Assembly: GCA_026413225.1 (NCBI GenBank)
Contig: CM048557.1
Coordinates: 3,658,001 to 3,722,000, forward strand
Reading direction: 5' to 3'
Origin: Otis tarda
Lineage: Eukaryota; Chordata; Aves; Otidiformes; Otididae
Length of the DNA stretch: 64,000 bases
The translations under genes and the position numbers were made by a program. The notes beneath the pieces are model-generated. The model searched no databases, was not told the DNA's origin, and worked only from the letters and a program-made list of their open reading frames with translations. Numbering within the stretch: position 1 is the first letter of the stretch; each line of letters begins with the position of its first letter. Shown piece after piece: positions 51,165 to 63,796 of this stretch.

Positions 51165-51223
51165 TAGCTATATCAGGGAAGAGAAGTGGCTAACACTTGT
51201 CTTGGGAACATGACATCAGAGCA
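51165..51223. repeat. Unclassified direct repeat, copy 1
   Basis: This 59-bp segment aligns without gaps to 53568-53626 with 49 of 59 identical bases by hand count. The shared core is CTTGTCTTGGGAA. It does not resemble the CR1 or LTR families in the window. The pair flanks the solo LTR at 52384-52967. Confidence 0.75.
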
Positions 51224-52383
51224 CAGGTTTCTATCCTGCCTGCATAAGAAGTTGTTACAGTCAGGATCCTTGAGGCATCATCACAAAGAAACAACAGTCT
51301 CCACCAACTGGGAGCCCTCTATATTGCCCTCTTTCAATAGAAGTTGTTTAAATTTCTATCAGTTTCTTGAGATCTTTATTACTTCCAAAAAGTAAGGTAT
51401 TACTATCAATCTGGGGGGGCGGGCTGAATGAAATACTTAAAGACAGTTCTATTACATCTTTCATGCATACTGCTTGGTGTGTCTTTTTTTTTTTTTCCTT
51501 TTTTTCCTTTTGTTTCTTAATAATATGTCATGTACTCTGTTTGGAAACTTCCATCATAGTGACTGCGTCTCCAAATCATCTGTATTAATTAGTTTTTCTT
51601 CCATAACTGTGGCATTTGAGTTTTGAGGAGCTTAATGCAAGTTCCCTCCTTGTTTTATCTAGTAGATGCACATGATCTGTTATTTTTAAACTTACACTTT
51701 TGTCAGTACATCTCTTTGCATTTCTGTTAGTTGTTCCAATCCTGTCTTTTTGCTATCAGCTGATTCTAAATTATTTAGCTGTTCTATAAATTCTTTCCTA
51801 AGGTTTTTCTTTACGTTCTCTACAGGATGAACAAAGGAGAATAAAAGCCAGAAAGAAGCAAAAAAAGTCTCTCTGGGTGTCTCCACCTACTTTCCTGCAA
51901 GTTAGAGAGAACCTTTAATAGATTTCTCTACTTTTCAGTCTTCCCCCGTCCAGCCTCCATTCTCTTTCCATTTGAAGTTTGTAAACAAAACCTTGCAAGC
52001 ACTTTGCAATCCGACCGGAACTAAACTCCCTGCTCAAGAACACCCTTCTCCACTTCCAAACTCCACCACTTCAGAGCTGAGTTCATCCACAGGAAGGGCT
52101 GAAAGTCAACTATAATCCAAATCCCTTTGCAGCAGGAGAGTCACAGACTTCAGTGATCAAATCCTGCCATTTCCATGTCCGCCCCTCATCATCATCATTC
52201 TCCAACACTGGTCAAACCTCGCCCCACACCCAGTTTTCTCATAGAAGAACAGCCACTCACTTTTCTGCAGGGTTTTAACAAACACAAGATGGCACTTACC
52301 AAAAATGTGGCTGGCCAAATGAATGCTGTAACACAAACCAATCTTGTTTTGAAAAGTCTTCCCATAACAACGCTGGAAGGCCA

Positions 52384-52967
52384 CGTCCTGCTTTCGGCAG
52401 GGATGGAGTTAATTTTCCTCTCAGTAGCCAAGGTGTTTTGGATTTTGTATGTGAAGAATGTTGATGAAAACACCCTGATGACACATTAGTTGTTGCTGAT
52501 GAGACCAAGGACACTGTCCGGCTTTCCAGGTTTTGATAATGTGCAGATGTAGGAAGTTGGGAGTGGTATAGCCAGAATAATTGACTCAAACTGGCCAAAG
52601 AGAGTATTCCATGCCATAAACATCATGCTCAATATATAAATGGGGGCTGCCTGGGGGAGCATCTGGCATCTCTGGCTTGCTCCCTCTCACTCATTTGCTG
52701 GCTGCTCGGTTTCATTTCCGTGATCGCTGCTCAGGACAGGCTGTATTGGTCACTGGGACATGGGGTGGTGAGAAATCATGCATTGTTCATTTTGTGTATT
52801 TTAGTATCCTTATGTTCTGTTATTATTGCCATTTTCCTTTGCTATTCTAGTAAACTGTCTTCATCTCAACCCACGAATTTTCCTTTCTTCCCAGTTCTCT
52901 CCTTCATCCCGCTGGGGAGGGGAAGAGTGAGCGAGAAACTGTGTGGTGACTGGGGCTAAACCACACC
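52384..52967 (+). mobile_element. Solo LTR of family B, full-length copy
   Basis: This 584-bp element begins CGTCCTGCTTTC (family start TGTCCTGGTTTC) and ends GGGGCTAAACCACACC. GCCA is duplicated at 52380-52383 and 52968-52971. TATATAA lies at 52633-52639, and AGTAAACTGTC near 52849 takes the place of a polyadenylation signal. It aligns over its length with the complement of 2590-3152. The 79-codon frame at 52720-52959 is LTR sequence that stays open in two copies; I treat this as chance. Confidence 0.92.
52633..52639 (+). promoter_or_regulatory. TATA box of family B LTR
   Basis: TATATAA, followed by a GC-rich segment, is at the same place as in the minus-strand copy at 2.9 kb. It marks the U3/R boundary region of the parent virus. 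Confidence 0.6.
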
Positions 52968-53204
52968 GCCATGTATCTTATGTCCTTGATTTCTCAAGAG
53001 GAGAGTGTTGCACAGCTACAGCTTTTAGAAGCTGACATTGTTGGCCCCTCAGTTCAATCAGCTTCTCATGAAAGATAAGTTTAAGAGGGGGGTAACCTCA
53101 CAAAAATAATTGTCTTTATTGAGACTTGTGCTGCCTTATTTTTCATAACTTCCGAAGCTATAACTAAAAAAGCAAGCACACAAACTTGCTCTAAGTCTCA
53201 AAAT

Positions 53205-53305
53205 GTGTGTTTGCATACATGTACATGTGAAATCATGTATAAACACATGTATACACAAGCATATATATGAGCATGTGTACACCTATACAACATACACATG
53301 CTTGC
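53205..53305. repeat. Low-complexity TG/CA/TA-rich stretch
   Basis: The stretch is dominated by alternating purine-pyrimidine words such as ACATGTACATGTG and GTATACAC. It is probably an old, decayed (TG)n/(TA)n microsatellite. Confidence 0.65.
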
Positions 53306-53567
53306 TGTTACAGCACTAATAAATACACACTGATCCTATACTGTTTATTTCTTGCAATAATTTCTTGCAACCTAAATGCCCAGCTCTGCAGCTCTCCCTC
53401 ATATGTCAAGTCTCATCTCTCAGTGTACCTAGTCTTACTAATTTCAATAGTTGTGCTCACAATATAATACTTCACAAATAAAGGTGTAAAAATCAGGCAC
53501 TAAAATAACAACACTAATTAAGCCCAAATGGTAAAGAATGAAAGGAGTTTCTGAAGTTAGCTGTCAT

Positions 53568-53626
53568 TAGCTATACCAGGAGAGAGAAATGACAAACTCT
53601 TGTCTTGGGAATATGACATTAAAGCA
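53568..53626. repeat. Unclassified direct repeat, copy 2
   Basis: This is the partner of 51165-51223 in the same orientation, about 2.4 kb away. Similarity stops sharply on both sides, so it is either a small local duplication or two fragments of an unknown dispersed repeat. Confidence 0.75.
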
Positions 53627-56169
53627 TAAAAATATTAAATTAAATATTGTTGTGCTTTGGTAAATGTCAACAACTACCTCAGTGGGAGAGTGACAGGCCT
53701 CTGGCAGAGGAATTCAGTATAAAAGAACAGATTTCAAAAAGAATCTGTTTTATTCTTTAAAAGGACCTGTCAACATAAGTCACAAAGGATGACAGACAGA
53801 AATGAGATTAGGAACAGCCTTTTAAAAAACCTGTCATCTTAGGAAATCAATAGGAAATCATTAACTAATAAATGATAGCATATGCTGTCATGGGATTTAG
53901 TGTTATTATACAACCTTCTTTCCTGATTTCATTAAAAACAACAAAGATATTTAGCCCTTTGGGAAGACATGGAAGCACTGGACTGTGCTCCACCCTCCAC
54001 AAATAAAAGAATAACTTCTTATACAGACATATCTCAAAACTAGGGATCATCTTACAGAACAAGATAGTAATAACCTAGTAGGCTTTACTATTACCAAGGC
54101 AGTCAGTTTGGGTCCTGTTCTGTGGCAGATTCTGTACAGACAGTATCTATTAAAAAAAAATAAACTATATCTATATAGTGTCAACACTGGATATATGAGG
54201 TGTGCAATGAACTTTATCCATTTCAGGTATCTTTTGAATAAGTAGCACTTTACTTCATAAAATAACCCAGAATGATAAGCAGAAATTCTGTATCTAATGT
54301 ACTCCATTAGCTCAAATCAGAACTCACAGCTAATGCCTTTATGATATTAAAGCTTCAACAAAACATCAGATTTCTGGACCTTGTTATCATCTTTTCCAGG
54401 CTGTGAATCTACAGTGACATCCATAAATCTATAAAAGCTACTGAATTTCTGGTTTGTCATTTTACTCTGCATTTACTCAAAGTCTGCCTATGCCTGACTT
54501 TCTGCTCTAGTTAGCTAAACTGACTTGTGTAAACCTGTTACTGGGGGTGGGGAAACAAAGACTGTTTGCCAAAAACAAATTGAATAATAATAGCACCTAT
54601 AGTTAGCCCCTATTTACTGGACCCACATTTTGTGAAATAAATATTTATGACAGTGCTGTTCTGATCACATGCAGGTCAGAAATCAGCACAACAAAAAGAT
54701 GGAGAGAGAAAATGAATAAGTTTAAGTGCCTGTAAATAGAAATATCTTCTCTTCTTCACTACAGTTGTCAGTATTTTTGTACACATACGCAACCACCAAA
54801 ACACAGTAATATCAGCTAGAAAAATAAACTTGGGAAAAAAACCCCACCACATTCAAAGCGTGGATCCTTCTAAAAGTTGCTACGATTTACAAAAATCATT
54901 TACCCCTTACATACTGTCTTGAATAATGATTTTTTTTTCAACTTATACTTGAGATAGCAAATAAAGTCCTATTGAAATACATAGTAATCTATTATTATCA
55001 TACAACTGAACCAAGATTGTTCTTGCAGTGATACTAAATTAGGTGTTCGTTTTTCAGATCTAGCAGATATTTCAAATGTGCAAGCTGAAGAGGAAATGAA
55101 GAACATTTTGGGTAACATATCCAAATGTTAGCTTTCACCCATCAGGTAATAGTTACCAGGTAGAAAATTCTGTCAGTGCAAGCCATTTTATGAGCACTAA
55201 CTAGTCAGCTTCCTTTAAAATTATCTGATTGTTATATGCTTTCATTAAAAGTATAGATTTATTGAGGAGTTTTTCCTTTCATTGTATTAAGAAGTAGTCA
55301 AATGGTCATTTCCAGTATGGGACCTGTAGGGGCAGTGTCAGAGAGGTGACAGACAGCAGTAAGTGCAGTACCATCAATATTATCAACCTATTCAGCTCCT
55401 TCTATACATCACCTCATATAAGAGCAAATGGCTTTTTTTTTTTTCATTCAGCTTAGAGTTAACCTAGGCTGTATATGTAAACATATTTTGCTTTTATTTC
55501 CCCAGGCTATCTGCTTTGGTGGCAAGTACAAAGGATGAACTGAGATAGACAAAGAGGGTCAATTACTAGTGGTAGCCTGTTATATTATGAAGTACATATC
55601 TCATACATGAGACCTCGTAAAAGGAATGTCACTTAAATGCAAGATATTGGCAGCTAAATAGCATTGTAATTGCTAATTTAGCAGGCATATGGTTTTAATG
55701 AAGCTGCAAGAAAAATCCTTATCTACTGGTGTAGTTGAAAACTATGAGCTGAGAAACAATTACTTAATCTGAAATGAGATTTGTTACATAAATCCATATA
55801 AAGCAATTGCTAAAGGGTTTCTACTTCTTTACCCCCTATTAGTTCCCTTACATCAGCCTTCTTAGTGACTCCTTATAATGGAAAAATCATAATGTCAGTG
55901 TAATTATAAAATGCTAAGGCCTTGGAAAATGTCCCACTTCCTAAGATACCACTGATGTTAGTTTTCTCTGTTTAGTTTCCTTTTCTCACAAACAATAATC
56001 AGTTTGCTGAATGAGATCTTTTCTCACCTTTTCAAATTCCAGAGACTTTTTGCTAATTACAGCATTTACCATGATGAGAAATGAATCGTGTGTTCTGAGA
56101 GGGAAGGATCAAAAGTTAGTTCCAGCTCATTACCTAACTAGAAATTCAACCTAGAGGAAACAGGAAGAG

Positions 56170-56218
56170 AAAATGAAAAAAAAAAAAGAAAGAAAGAAGG
56201 AAAAAAAGATTAAAAAAA
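56170..56218. repeat. Purine-rich A/G low-complexity tract
   Basis: A-runs are mixed with GAAAGAAAGAAGG-type units. It is a simple, polypurine stretch. Confidence 0.75.
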
Positions 56219-57053
56219 TCCAAAATCCCCATGTTGCTAGCTCAGTGTTGAGCCAAGCCCAAACACTCTAGCAGAAGGCTCTGTGAGAAATACTTCCCCT
56301 CAGTGTCCATGCTGAGTGAACCCCTGATGATAATAAAGCTCCTGGATCCACACAAATTCAAAAAGCTTATGCTAGTTCTCTTTGATCCACACATCTAACA
56401 AAATCAGCAGCAAATCTCTTAAGAGAAAGTAAAGTTTTTGCAAATAATGGAATATTTCTTTTTCTACAGTTTATCTACTCTGGAAAATGCAACCTGAACA
56501 GTTCCTTGTTGTCCTTGAAGACTATGGTCAAGGAAGTGTTATCCCTTTTTACAGTATATCCGATCGTAAGATTAAAAAAAATGAAACGTTCTTGTGCGTA
56601 AAAATAACATCTTAAAAGACTGATGTCAATGAGCATTAGACTGTCTCCTGATTTTTTTTAATAAATCCTATTAGACGATGGGAAAACAATTTAAAGATTC
56701 AGTGGCAATGTTTCAAGGACATTCAGATACAGATCTGAAAATCAGTTAAATTATCTCAGGTGGTAATTTTCATAAGTTATGAAGAGGCTTTTTTCATTGA
56801 TATTGCTAGCCCCCATAGGTACATTCATAGAAAGATAAAGTGACAGGGCAAAGTTCCTCCTACCTGCTTTGACAGAGGACTAATATGCCAGGGTAGATTT
56901 AAAAATTGCAAAGACAATAGGAGAGGATGGGTACAAACATCTTCTCTGATAGAGTGCTGCCAGATAGAAAAGATGTGGGTGCAGCAATGAGGCTTTGCAC
57001 TTTGATGAAGCTCTGACAGGAGAAGACAATTCAATTTTTATATTTCTCTGTGT

Positions 57054-57075
57054 CTGTGTGTGTGTGTGTGTGTGT
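57054..57075. repeat. (TG)n microsatellite
   Basis: About eleven uninterrupted TG units, preceded by TCTGTGTC. It is a typical dinucleotide repeat. Confidence 0.88.
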
Positions 57076-57807
57076 TAAGAAAGAGGCACCAAAAGATGGT
57101 CCCAGGCAATACCCAACTACAAATTCAACCTAAAGAGAGAAAAGAAGGAACAGCTACAGATCCCATCTGCTGCTATCACTGCACATGTGCAAAGACACAT
57201 AGCATAATCCTCCCACTTCTTTCTAGCTCATTCACAGCTCAGAGAGCTTTGCACAAGCAGCACAAACGTGATCATTTTTCATACCAAATATATATTATTT
57301 TATTTCAACCTTTCTTCAAAGATCATCATCTTCAGAGAACTCTTAAAGTTCTCATAATTCCTATTACAATCTAAAATCTTTTAACATGTTTACACCTTTC
57401 CTGTACTAAGGTGTTCAAAAGTAAATGCCATTGTGCAGATAAGGTCCCACTGGTATACAGCATAAAAGGAAAAAATCACTTTCCTCCTGGAACTTCTGTG
57501 ACTACATACCAGAATGCTGCCTACCTTTCTTTATTTTTAGAATTATACCATATTCTCATACTTTGGTGAGTACTCTAGGGTAATCTACTCTGATTGTGAC
57601 CTAGTGTAATCTCTAAATTGGTATCTAGGCAATTATCTGTTTGGATTCTTAAGTGCAGTGATTTGCAACAGTCTTTTCAGAATTTCATCTTAATTTCAAA
57701 ACATTTCTCAAATGTATTATGTTCATTTTGAGCTATAATCTAAGACATCAGTAAAAATAACATTATATTATACCTAAGACAGACCTCTGATTTAATGTAT
57801 TTGATTT

Positions 57808-57953
57808 TATTAGAATAACTAGAATAGTTATAGTTAGAATAGTTTCAATAATTAGAATTCAGTAGTTAGAATAATTCAATAAACAGTTTAACAGTTAGAA
57901 GAATAATTCAATAATTCAAGAGTAAGAATAATTAGAAAATTAGAGTAACTTTT
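57808..57953. repeat. Degenerate AT-rich tandem array
   Basis: Words such as TTAGAATAATT, CAATAATT and AGTTAGAAT recur irregularly about ten times over 145 bp. The unit length is not constant, about 10 to 17 bases. It is a decayed minisatellite or low-complexity expansion. Confidence 0.75.
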
Positions 57954-58491
57954 ATTTTCAGTACCTGCAGCTGTGCATGGTCGTGTCTATGAATGCATAT
58001 TATGTGAAGCTCTTAATATGACTCAGCTAAATCAGAGTTCCACACAGCAAAACAGCTGATTCTGGAATGATACCTAATTTAAGGGACCTCTTAAGGACAC
58101 TCTGAAGCAAATTGGGATCCCACTAGAGTCAGAGGGTGTTCTGACAGTCTGGGCTCCAGGCTGCACATCTCAAATTCAGACCTTTCTCATCAAACACGTA
58201 TCTATCTGCATAGGGATGACACTACAATGCAGCTCTGCCACGTGCTTTTCCACCCTAGCAATTTCAAATCAGCTATTAGTTTCACTTCGTTCTTTGAAAC
58301 ATATACAGCCATGCTGAGCTAAGCGGGCTTGGCACAGGGACAGAAAAGACTGGGACACAATTGACCACTCAAACTGTCTGCTTAAGGGACTGCCTTCAGG
58401 AATTAAGAGAACCTGCATACACTACTTATTAGGAGCCCCTTTAAGTCCAGAAAGATAAACAATACTTGCACAGAGCATCTCAACATCACAA

Positions 58492-59255
58492 ATGAAGAAG
58501 TACAGGGAGGTCCAGAGGGACCTTGACAGGCTGGAGAGGTGGGGCCGTGTAAACCTCATTAACTTCAACAAGGCCAAGTGCAAGGTCCTGCACTTGGGTC
58601 GGGACAACCTCAGGCACAAATACAGGCTGGATGGAGAATTCACTGAGAGCAGCCCTGAGGAAAAGGACTTGGGAGTGCTGGTGGACGAGAAGCTCAACAT
58701 GAGCCAGCAATGCATGCTTGCAGCCCAGAAAGCCGACTGCATCCTAGGCTGCATCAAAAGGAGCGTGGCCAGCAGGTCGAGGGAGGTGATTCTGCCCCTC
58801 TATTCTGCTCTGGTGAGACCCCACCTTCATTCAACTTTGGGACCCCCAACATAAGAAGGGTGTGAACTTGGTGGAGTGGGTCCAGAGGAGGGCCAGGAAG
58901 ATGATCAGAGGGCTGGAGCACCTCTCCTATGAGGACAGGCTGAGAGAGTAGGGGCTGTTCAGCCTGGAGAAGAGAAGGCCTTAAAGTAGCCTTCTAGTAC
59001 CTAAGGGGGTCTGTAAGAAATCTAAGGAGGGACTTTTGACCATAATAGTAGTAATAGAAGACTATGTAGTAACAGGACAAGGGGTAATGGCTTTAAACTG
59101 GAAGAGGGTAGATTTAGATTAGCTATAAGGAAGAAATACTTCACTGTGAGGGTGGTGAGGCACTGGAACAGGTTGCCCAGAGAAGTTGTGGGTGCCTCAT
59201 CCCTGAAAGTGTTCAAGGCCAGGTTGGATGTGGCTTTGCACAACCTGGTCTAATG
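58492..59255 (+). pseudogene. CR1 ORF2 C-terminal remnant, multiply broken
   Basis: The first 120 codons or so (58492-58854) are open and carry [37 protein letters not shown] and [19 protein letters not shown], conserved downstream of the CR1 reverse-transcriptase core. The frame then breaks at the deletion near 58828-58854. Further on, a TAG stop replaces a sense codon just before GGGCTGTTCAGCCTGGAG (58948-58950), and more shifts follow. The C-terminal [12 protein letters not shown] block is still recognisable at about 59160-59185. It is non-functional. Confidence 0.88.
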
Positions 59256-59342
59256 GAAGATGTCCCTGCCTATGGCAGGGGGGGTTGGAACTAGATGATC
59301 TTTAAGGTCCCTTCCAATGCAAACCCTTTTATGATTCTTTAA
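58497..59342 (+). mobile_element. CR1 LINE, 5'-truncated and decayed, plus strand
   Basis: CR1 similarity begins at the GTCCAGAGGGACCTTGACAG region of ORF2 and runs to a decayed tail (TTATGATTCTTTAATTC) at 59328-59344. It differs at many sites from the copies at 7.1, 21.4 and 63.8 kb and is a different or older subfamily. About 20 bases of the YCVQ-type region have been lost near 58828, and the middle part (59000-59060) is strongly rearranged. Confidence 0.93.
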
Positions 59343-62300
59343 TTCAAGCATGTGCAGCTCAACCACATAGCAACATTGCAGTGGATCCTCTGAACAAATA
59401 TCATTTATCTGTATGTGTTTCAGCAGCAGTTTTCCAGCAATCTGAGCTGGGAAAGGAGCTAGTTAGAAAAACAAATAGGAAAAATTATATTCTATTTGCT
59501 TTTCATGTGGGGTCTTAGGGTGTGATTTTACCATACATGGCAGATTCTCACCACAAAGAACTGCATTGGAGAGAAAAAAAAGAAAAAAAAACAAACAAAA
59601 AAACCAAATCCAAAAATAACAACAAAGAAGAAAGGTAAGAAAGACAAGTAAAAGTACTCTTTTCAAGGTATATTTAAAAATTGATACTTCTAGCCATATT
59701 TAGAAAAAAAAATAAACAAAATAGCAGTAAGTCTGGGGAAAAGAATAATTCTGTATGTTAAAAAGTAAATTCATGATGCTACAACACCACAGGTGTTGCA
59801 GCAGCTGTATCATATCTCTTTTGTAAGACTTTAAAAGCCCTGCATATTTCTGCTGTTACAAATGCATGTTATTTATATTATTTCTATGGATTTTATTTGC
59901 ATAGCTCTAGCTCAGTGCTCTTCTTCCACTTAAATATTGTAAGTTTCCCACATCTTTTCTTAAGTGTAATACAAACCTACAGGAAAAGAAGAAGTGTTCC
60001 TATGGGTTCCTTTACAATGTCCAAGCATAACCCTGTCCATTCATCGTCATCTTTGGAAAACATATTGATATTCCTCCTAACTTGTATATAGCAGCAATCT
60101 TGTCCACAAAGGAAACTCCTGCTGAGGGAAATCACAGGATAATTCATCTCCCAGACTGAATGAGACAATCCCAGTGCCTACATGTGTTTGGTTTTTTTTC
60201 CCCAAAAATATTATACATTTTCTCCCTTGTCAGAAAAAGAAGAGTTTAAGGTTATAAGCTGGAAAGAAGTATCAAATGTAATGACACATGTGAGTTTACA
60301 GACTGCAGGAAAGATCTGCTTAATTTTTGGCAATATCCAGTGGGTGACTTTGCCACAATCTCCTTAAGCACGATCTGAAGGAAGCGGTGTACCTGTTCCA
60401 CAATCAAAGTTGAGTGAGCCATTTCACAATCTTTGCCCAAAAGTAATTTCCTGCTTTGTTTTATTCAAGTTGCCTTTTTGAGGGGCAATTTTTCAATGTG
60501 GCTCTTCAAAAGAATAACAATTATCTCATATGCATATATCTGTTCTCTCTTTTTCTACATTGTTTTTCCTTACTGTGATAAGAAAACTAATTAAAATAGC
60601 TGATTCCTTCAAAAGGAAGAAATGGAATTTCTAAATACACTGAACTCCACTAATTGCAAGCCTTGATGTCAAATCAGTTTTCAACTTTATTAAAGGAACA
60701 TGATGGCTGATGTTAGTTCTTGAGCCAATATAAAGCAGCCATAGATGCAGGATGGAGAATGCTGAATAGAACATCTATTATGGCCCTGAGACTACACAGT
60801 TGTGTCCACTGGGCTATATAAAAAACATGTCTTGAGTGAGAAAACAAAGTTTTCTGCAGTTCCAAAAACTTAAGTATGGTAACATAACAAAAGAGCAACA
60901 CACCAAGCAAAGATGGAATAATATACAGTTTTTAAGACGTAAAAACCCAACAAAGAAGTTTACACAAAACGCAGTTCTCTTTGATATGTTTAATTTCTTT
61001 GTTACTTCAGGGTTTTTTATTCCTTATATGTAAAAACACGCAATTATTTTCTCAGCATATTTTAATCACAGACAATAGCATGAAGCCTTTACAATTCCCT
61101 TCATAGCACTCAGCCTATGGAATAGGGAATCCGGTATCGACCACAGTAGGGCCAAGTTCTGCTGTCCTTATACACACAAACTCTCAGTGAAGTTAAAGAA
61201 GAAATATTTCGTATATTAGCACAAGGTACTGGGGCAGCAAACTGAATATAATAGCTGGGAAAGAGTTTAAAGTCATCCTTGAAACAAGTTTCTTTTGAAG
61301 AATGGAAAATTATAGTCAGACATTTTATGCAATAAAAATTAAAATGCTGCTGTAAAAAAATTCTTGAAAGGAAGGCTTTCTTCCCACTCATCAAAAAGTC
61401 AGGCAACCTGTTGTGGTCTATGCACAATCTGTAATATACACAATCGCTAATGACTGGTGAGCGGTTCCATATTCTCACTAATTTTTTGCTAGTATCAAAG
61501 AAATTACTGAACTGAAAAGAAAGAGATTAAACTAAAAATTAAGTTCATCCATCACTCTTTATGAGCCATGAAAAAGTCTTCAGAGGGAATAAATCTTTGT
61601 GTGCAAGACTACTGCTGTTGAAAACTCTTCATGCTTGAAATGTATGAATACCTTAAAGCTTGTAAGCTGTTTTGTTGACATTTTGCTGTTTTGATTAAAT
61701 TTCCTATGCTGCTGCGAATAATGTGAAATTATAGTACATTGCAGCTATATTTCAAAAGTACTTTTGCTGTATAAACAGATAAAGTAGCCTACTTAAATTC
61801 TACTGGCCTGGAGCTCTTCTGAGTAGCAGTAATAGGCTTAAGAAGCATGTTCATTAGCACTACTAACATACAACAGTAATTAGCAATTACAGCACTCTCT
61901 TCAGGTTCAAAATGTTCTAGGAGTTTCAAAGACGACTGTTTTTTTTTCAAAGCAGAAAGAGGAGTTTAATCTTTTTCTAATTTAAAAAAAAACATGCCAC
62001 AGAATATTACTGCGAGTTAGGTAAACAGAGGTATTTTACAGACATGAATTGAAGTGACTTGCCAAGGTCACAGCTGGAATCATGATAATCTGAATTTGGG
62101 CTTCCTAGTTTTAATGGTCAAGGCAGCAGGCAGGCTATGCCTGCAGATTAGTCTTAAAAAAAAAAAAAAAGAAGAAAGAAAAAGCAAGCAGTATTCTTTC
62201 TAACAACTTGATCAGAAATCTACATGCAATTAAACATTCTTCTCAGTTTAGATGACCCCGAAAGCTGCCGTGGCTGGCAATCATAGAGTACATTACAAAA

Positions 62301-63796
62301 CTTTACCTACATACAGAAGCTTTATTCTCAGTTAAAAGCCACATATTTTTCAACAGCTGTGATACTTGATAGAAACAGTATCCTAAAGATTTATTTCCAT
62401 ATTGGCAATAATTATCAAAGCAGACAGACAAGTTTCCTAAGAAAAACACAGCTAACACTCCTTTCAGAAGAGCAATTCACACACTCCCCTCTCTGTTGAG
62501 GCTTCATCGGTATGCATTTTAGTACAGCAACATGGGCTGAATTCACAACTTCGGTGACTGCAGATCCTGCCCTGTACCATACTGTGCATCTCCAATGCTG
62601 ACTAAGGTCACTAGCAGCCCAGATTCTTTCAAGCGTTGCTGAGCATCTGGCAGGGTTGTGCTCAGTGAGGGGAAGAGTTTCGGAGAGTATCACCATCTAC
62701 AGTTTCAGTAAGACTGATACTGTCTGTGTGAAAGTCTTAGATGAATACTATCACTTCCATGGCAACGCTGAAGTAAACTTTTCTGAACTGAAAACACCAG
62801 AGTTAGAGGGCTCTGGACTCTTTCCAAAGAAGAATTTCACTCTTTGTACACACCATTTGTTTCTTTCCCCTCAAACACAAAAGAAAAACAGTTTCCTAAA
62901 AAGACAAATATTTGTTTCTTAAGGCTGCAAGATAAAACTTACTGATTTTCCTAAAAACAGGCATGGGCTTTAGGCACTTACTGTCGAAAGAGAAGTGGGG
63001 AGATGTTCTTCCTCAATATGTTGTTTTGCATAAAGATGTAAAAGTTAACTTGAGCCAAAGCAATTTAGCTTTCTAATAGCATTTGGCTCCAACAAATGCC
63101 TCATATACAAAACCAGATGAAGAACCATTACAGTACTGCTCCTACAAACCAGAATGGTTAACGAAAGAGGTGCCCTTATGTTTCACTGGCCTCTGCTCAG
63201 GGTTTCCCAAGCTAAGATATCCTAGCACCAGCCATAGGACAAGAGTCCATCAGATGCTTCAAGTTTTAAGGTTCTCAGAATTGTGGTGACACAACATAAA
63301 TGCCTGATAATGCCAGTCTCAGATTATGTATAAAACTTAAAAAAACTATTACTTTACTAGAATAATGATCCATACTTTATCAGTGCTCAAAAGAAGCCAA
63401 GCACACTGCTTCTGAATTACATCTCCTAGCAGAAAAATGCCCCAAAGCAAAGCTACTGCTCACTTCACATCCTGATGGAAGAAATGTGCATGTGGACTAA
63501 GGTATGGCTGCTGTAAACTAATGTTTAGGAAAAGTGTACTTCAAATAGAAGCATCTGAATAAAGTTATTTTAGTCAACATTTTGGACTCGCATCCTAGAA
63601 CTAAGTATCTCACTTGGCACTGAGAGTTGCAGATAACTGAGGTATCAGGGAAGCACTCTGCTAAAAAAATTATAAAATAAAATTTTTTTTAAAATATTTT
63701 TCCACAAACTAGAGTAGTAAGTTACAGATATTTACAATAATTTCTCCCCCTCAACTCCTTTCAACAATAAAGTCTAAACAAGGATCACAACAGCTG
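59343..63796. other. Unique AT-rich DNA with ancient repeat traces
   Basis: No gene was recognised. The longest frame is 122 codons (61110-61478, minus) and has no domain. The GGGCCAAGTTCTGCTGTCC stretch near 61149 resembles an ancient repeat common in sauropsid genomes. An A15 run lies at 62156-62170. Confidence 0.5.
62028..62115 (+). repeat. Probable ancient MIR/L2-type remnant
   Basis: ATTTTACAGACATGAATTGA, GTGACTTGCCAAGGTCACAG and CTGGAATC...GAATTTGGGCTTCCTAG follow the order of a MIR/L2-type core and 3' region (TTTTACAGATGAGGAAACTG, GTGACTTGCCCAAGGTCAC, AGCTGGGATTTGAACCCAGG). The GTGACTTGCC-AAGGTCACA core is nearly perfect. The family is assigned from memory. Confidence 0.6.

Larger units (their letters stand above)
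47366..52379. other. Unique AT-rich DNA with G-rich and simple-repeat spots
   Basis: No gene was recognised. Local structure includes a G-quadruplex-type motif at 48788-48812, a purine-rich G/A tract at about 49817-49850, a tandem 23- to 24-bp duplication at 50217-50263, a T24 run at 50825-50848, and one copy of an unclassified 59-bp direct repeat at 51165-51223. Confidence 0.5.
52972..58496. other. Unique AT-rich DNA with several simple repeats
   Basis: No gene was recognised. Local features include an alternating purine-pyrimidine stretch at 53205-53305, the second 59-bp direct repeat at 53568-53626, a purine-rich tract at 56170-56218, a (TG)n run at 57054-57075 and a degenerate AT-rich tandem array at about 57808-57953. 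Confidence 0.5.

Noticed and set aside
61110..61478. 122-codon minus-strand frame
   Set aside because: No recognisable domain. Its start region overlaps what looks like an ancient sauropsid repeat (GGGCCAAGTTCTGCTG).
62415..62696. 93-codon minus-strand frame in a slightly GC-richer segment
   Set aside because: No domain or family signature. It may overlap an old repeat, but none could be named.
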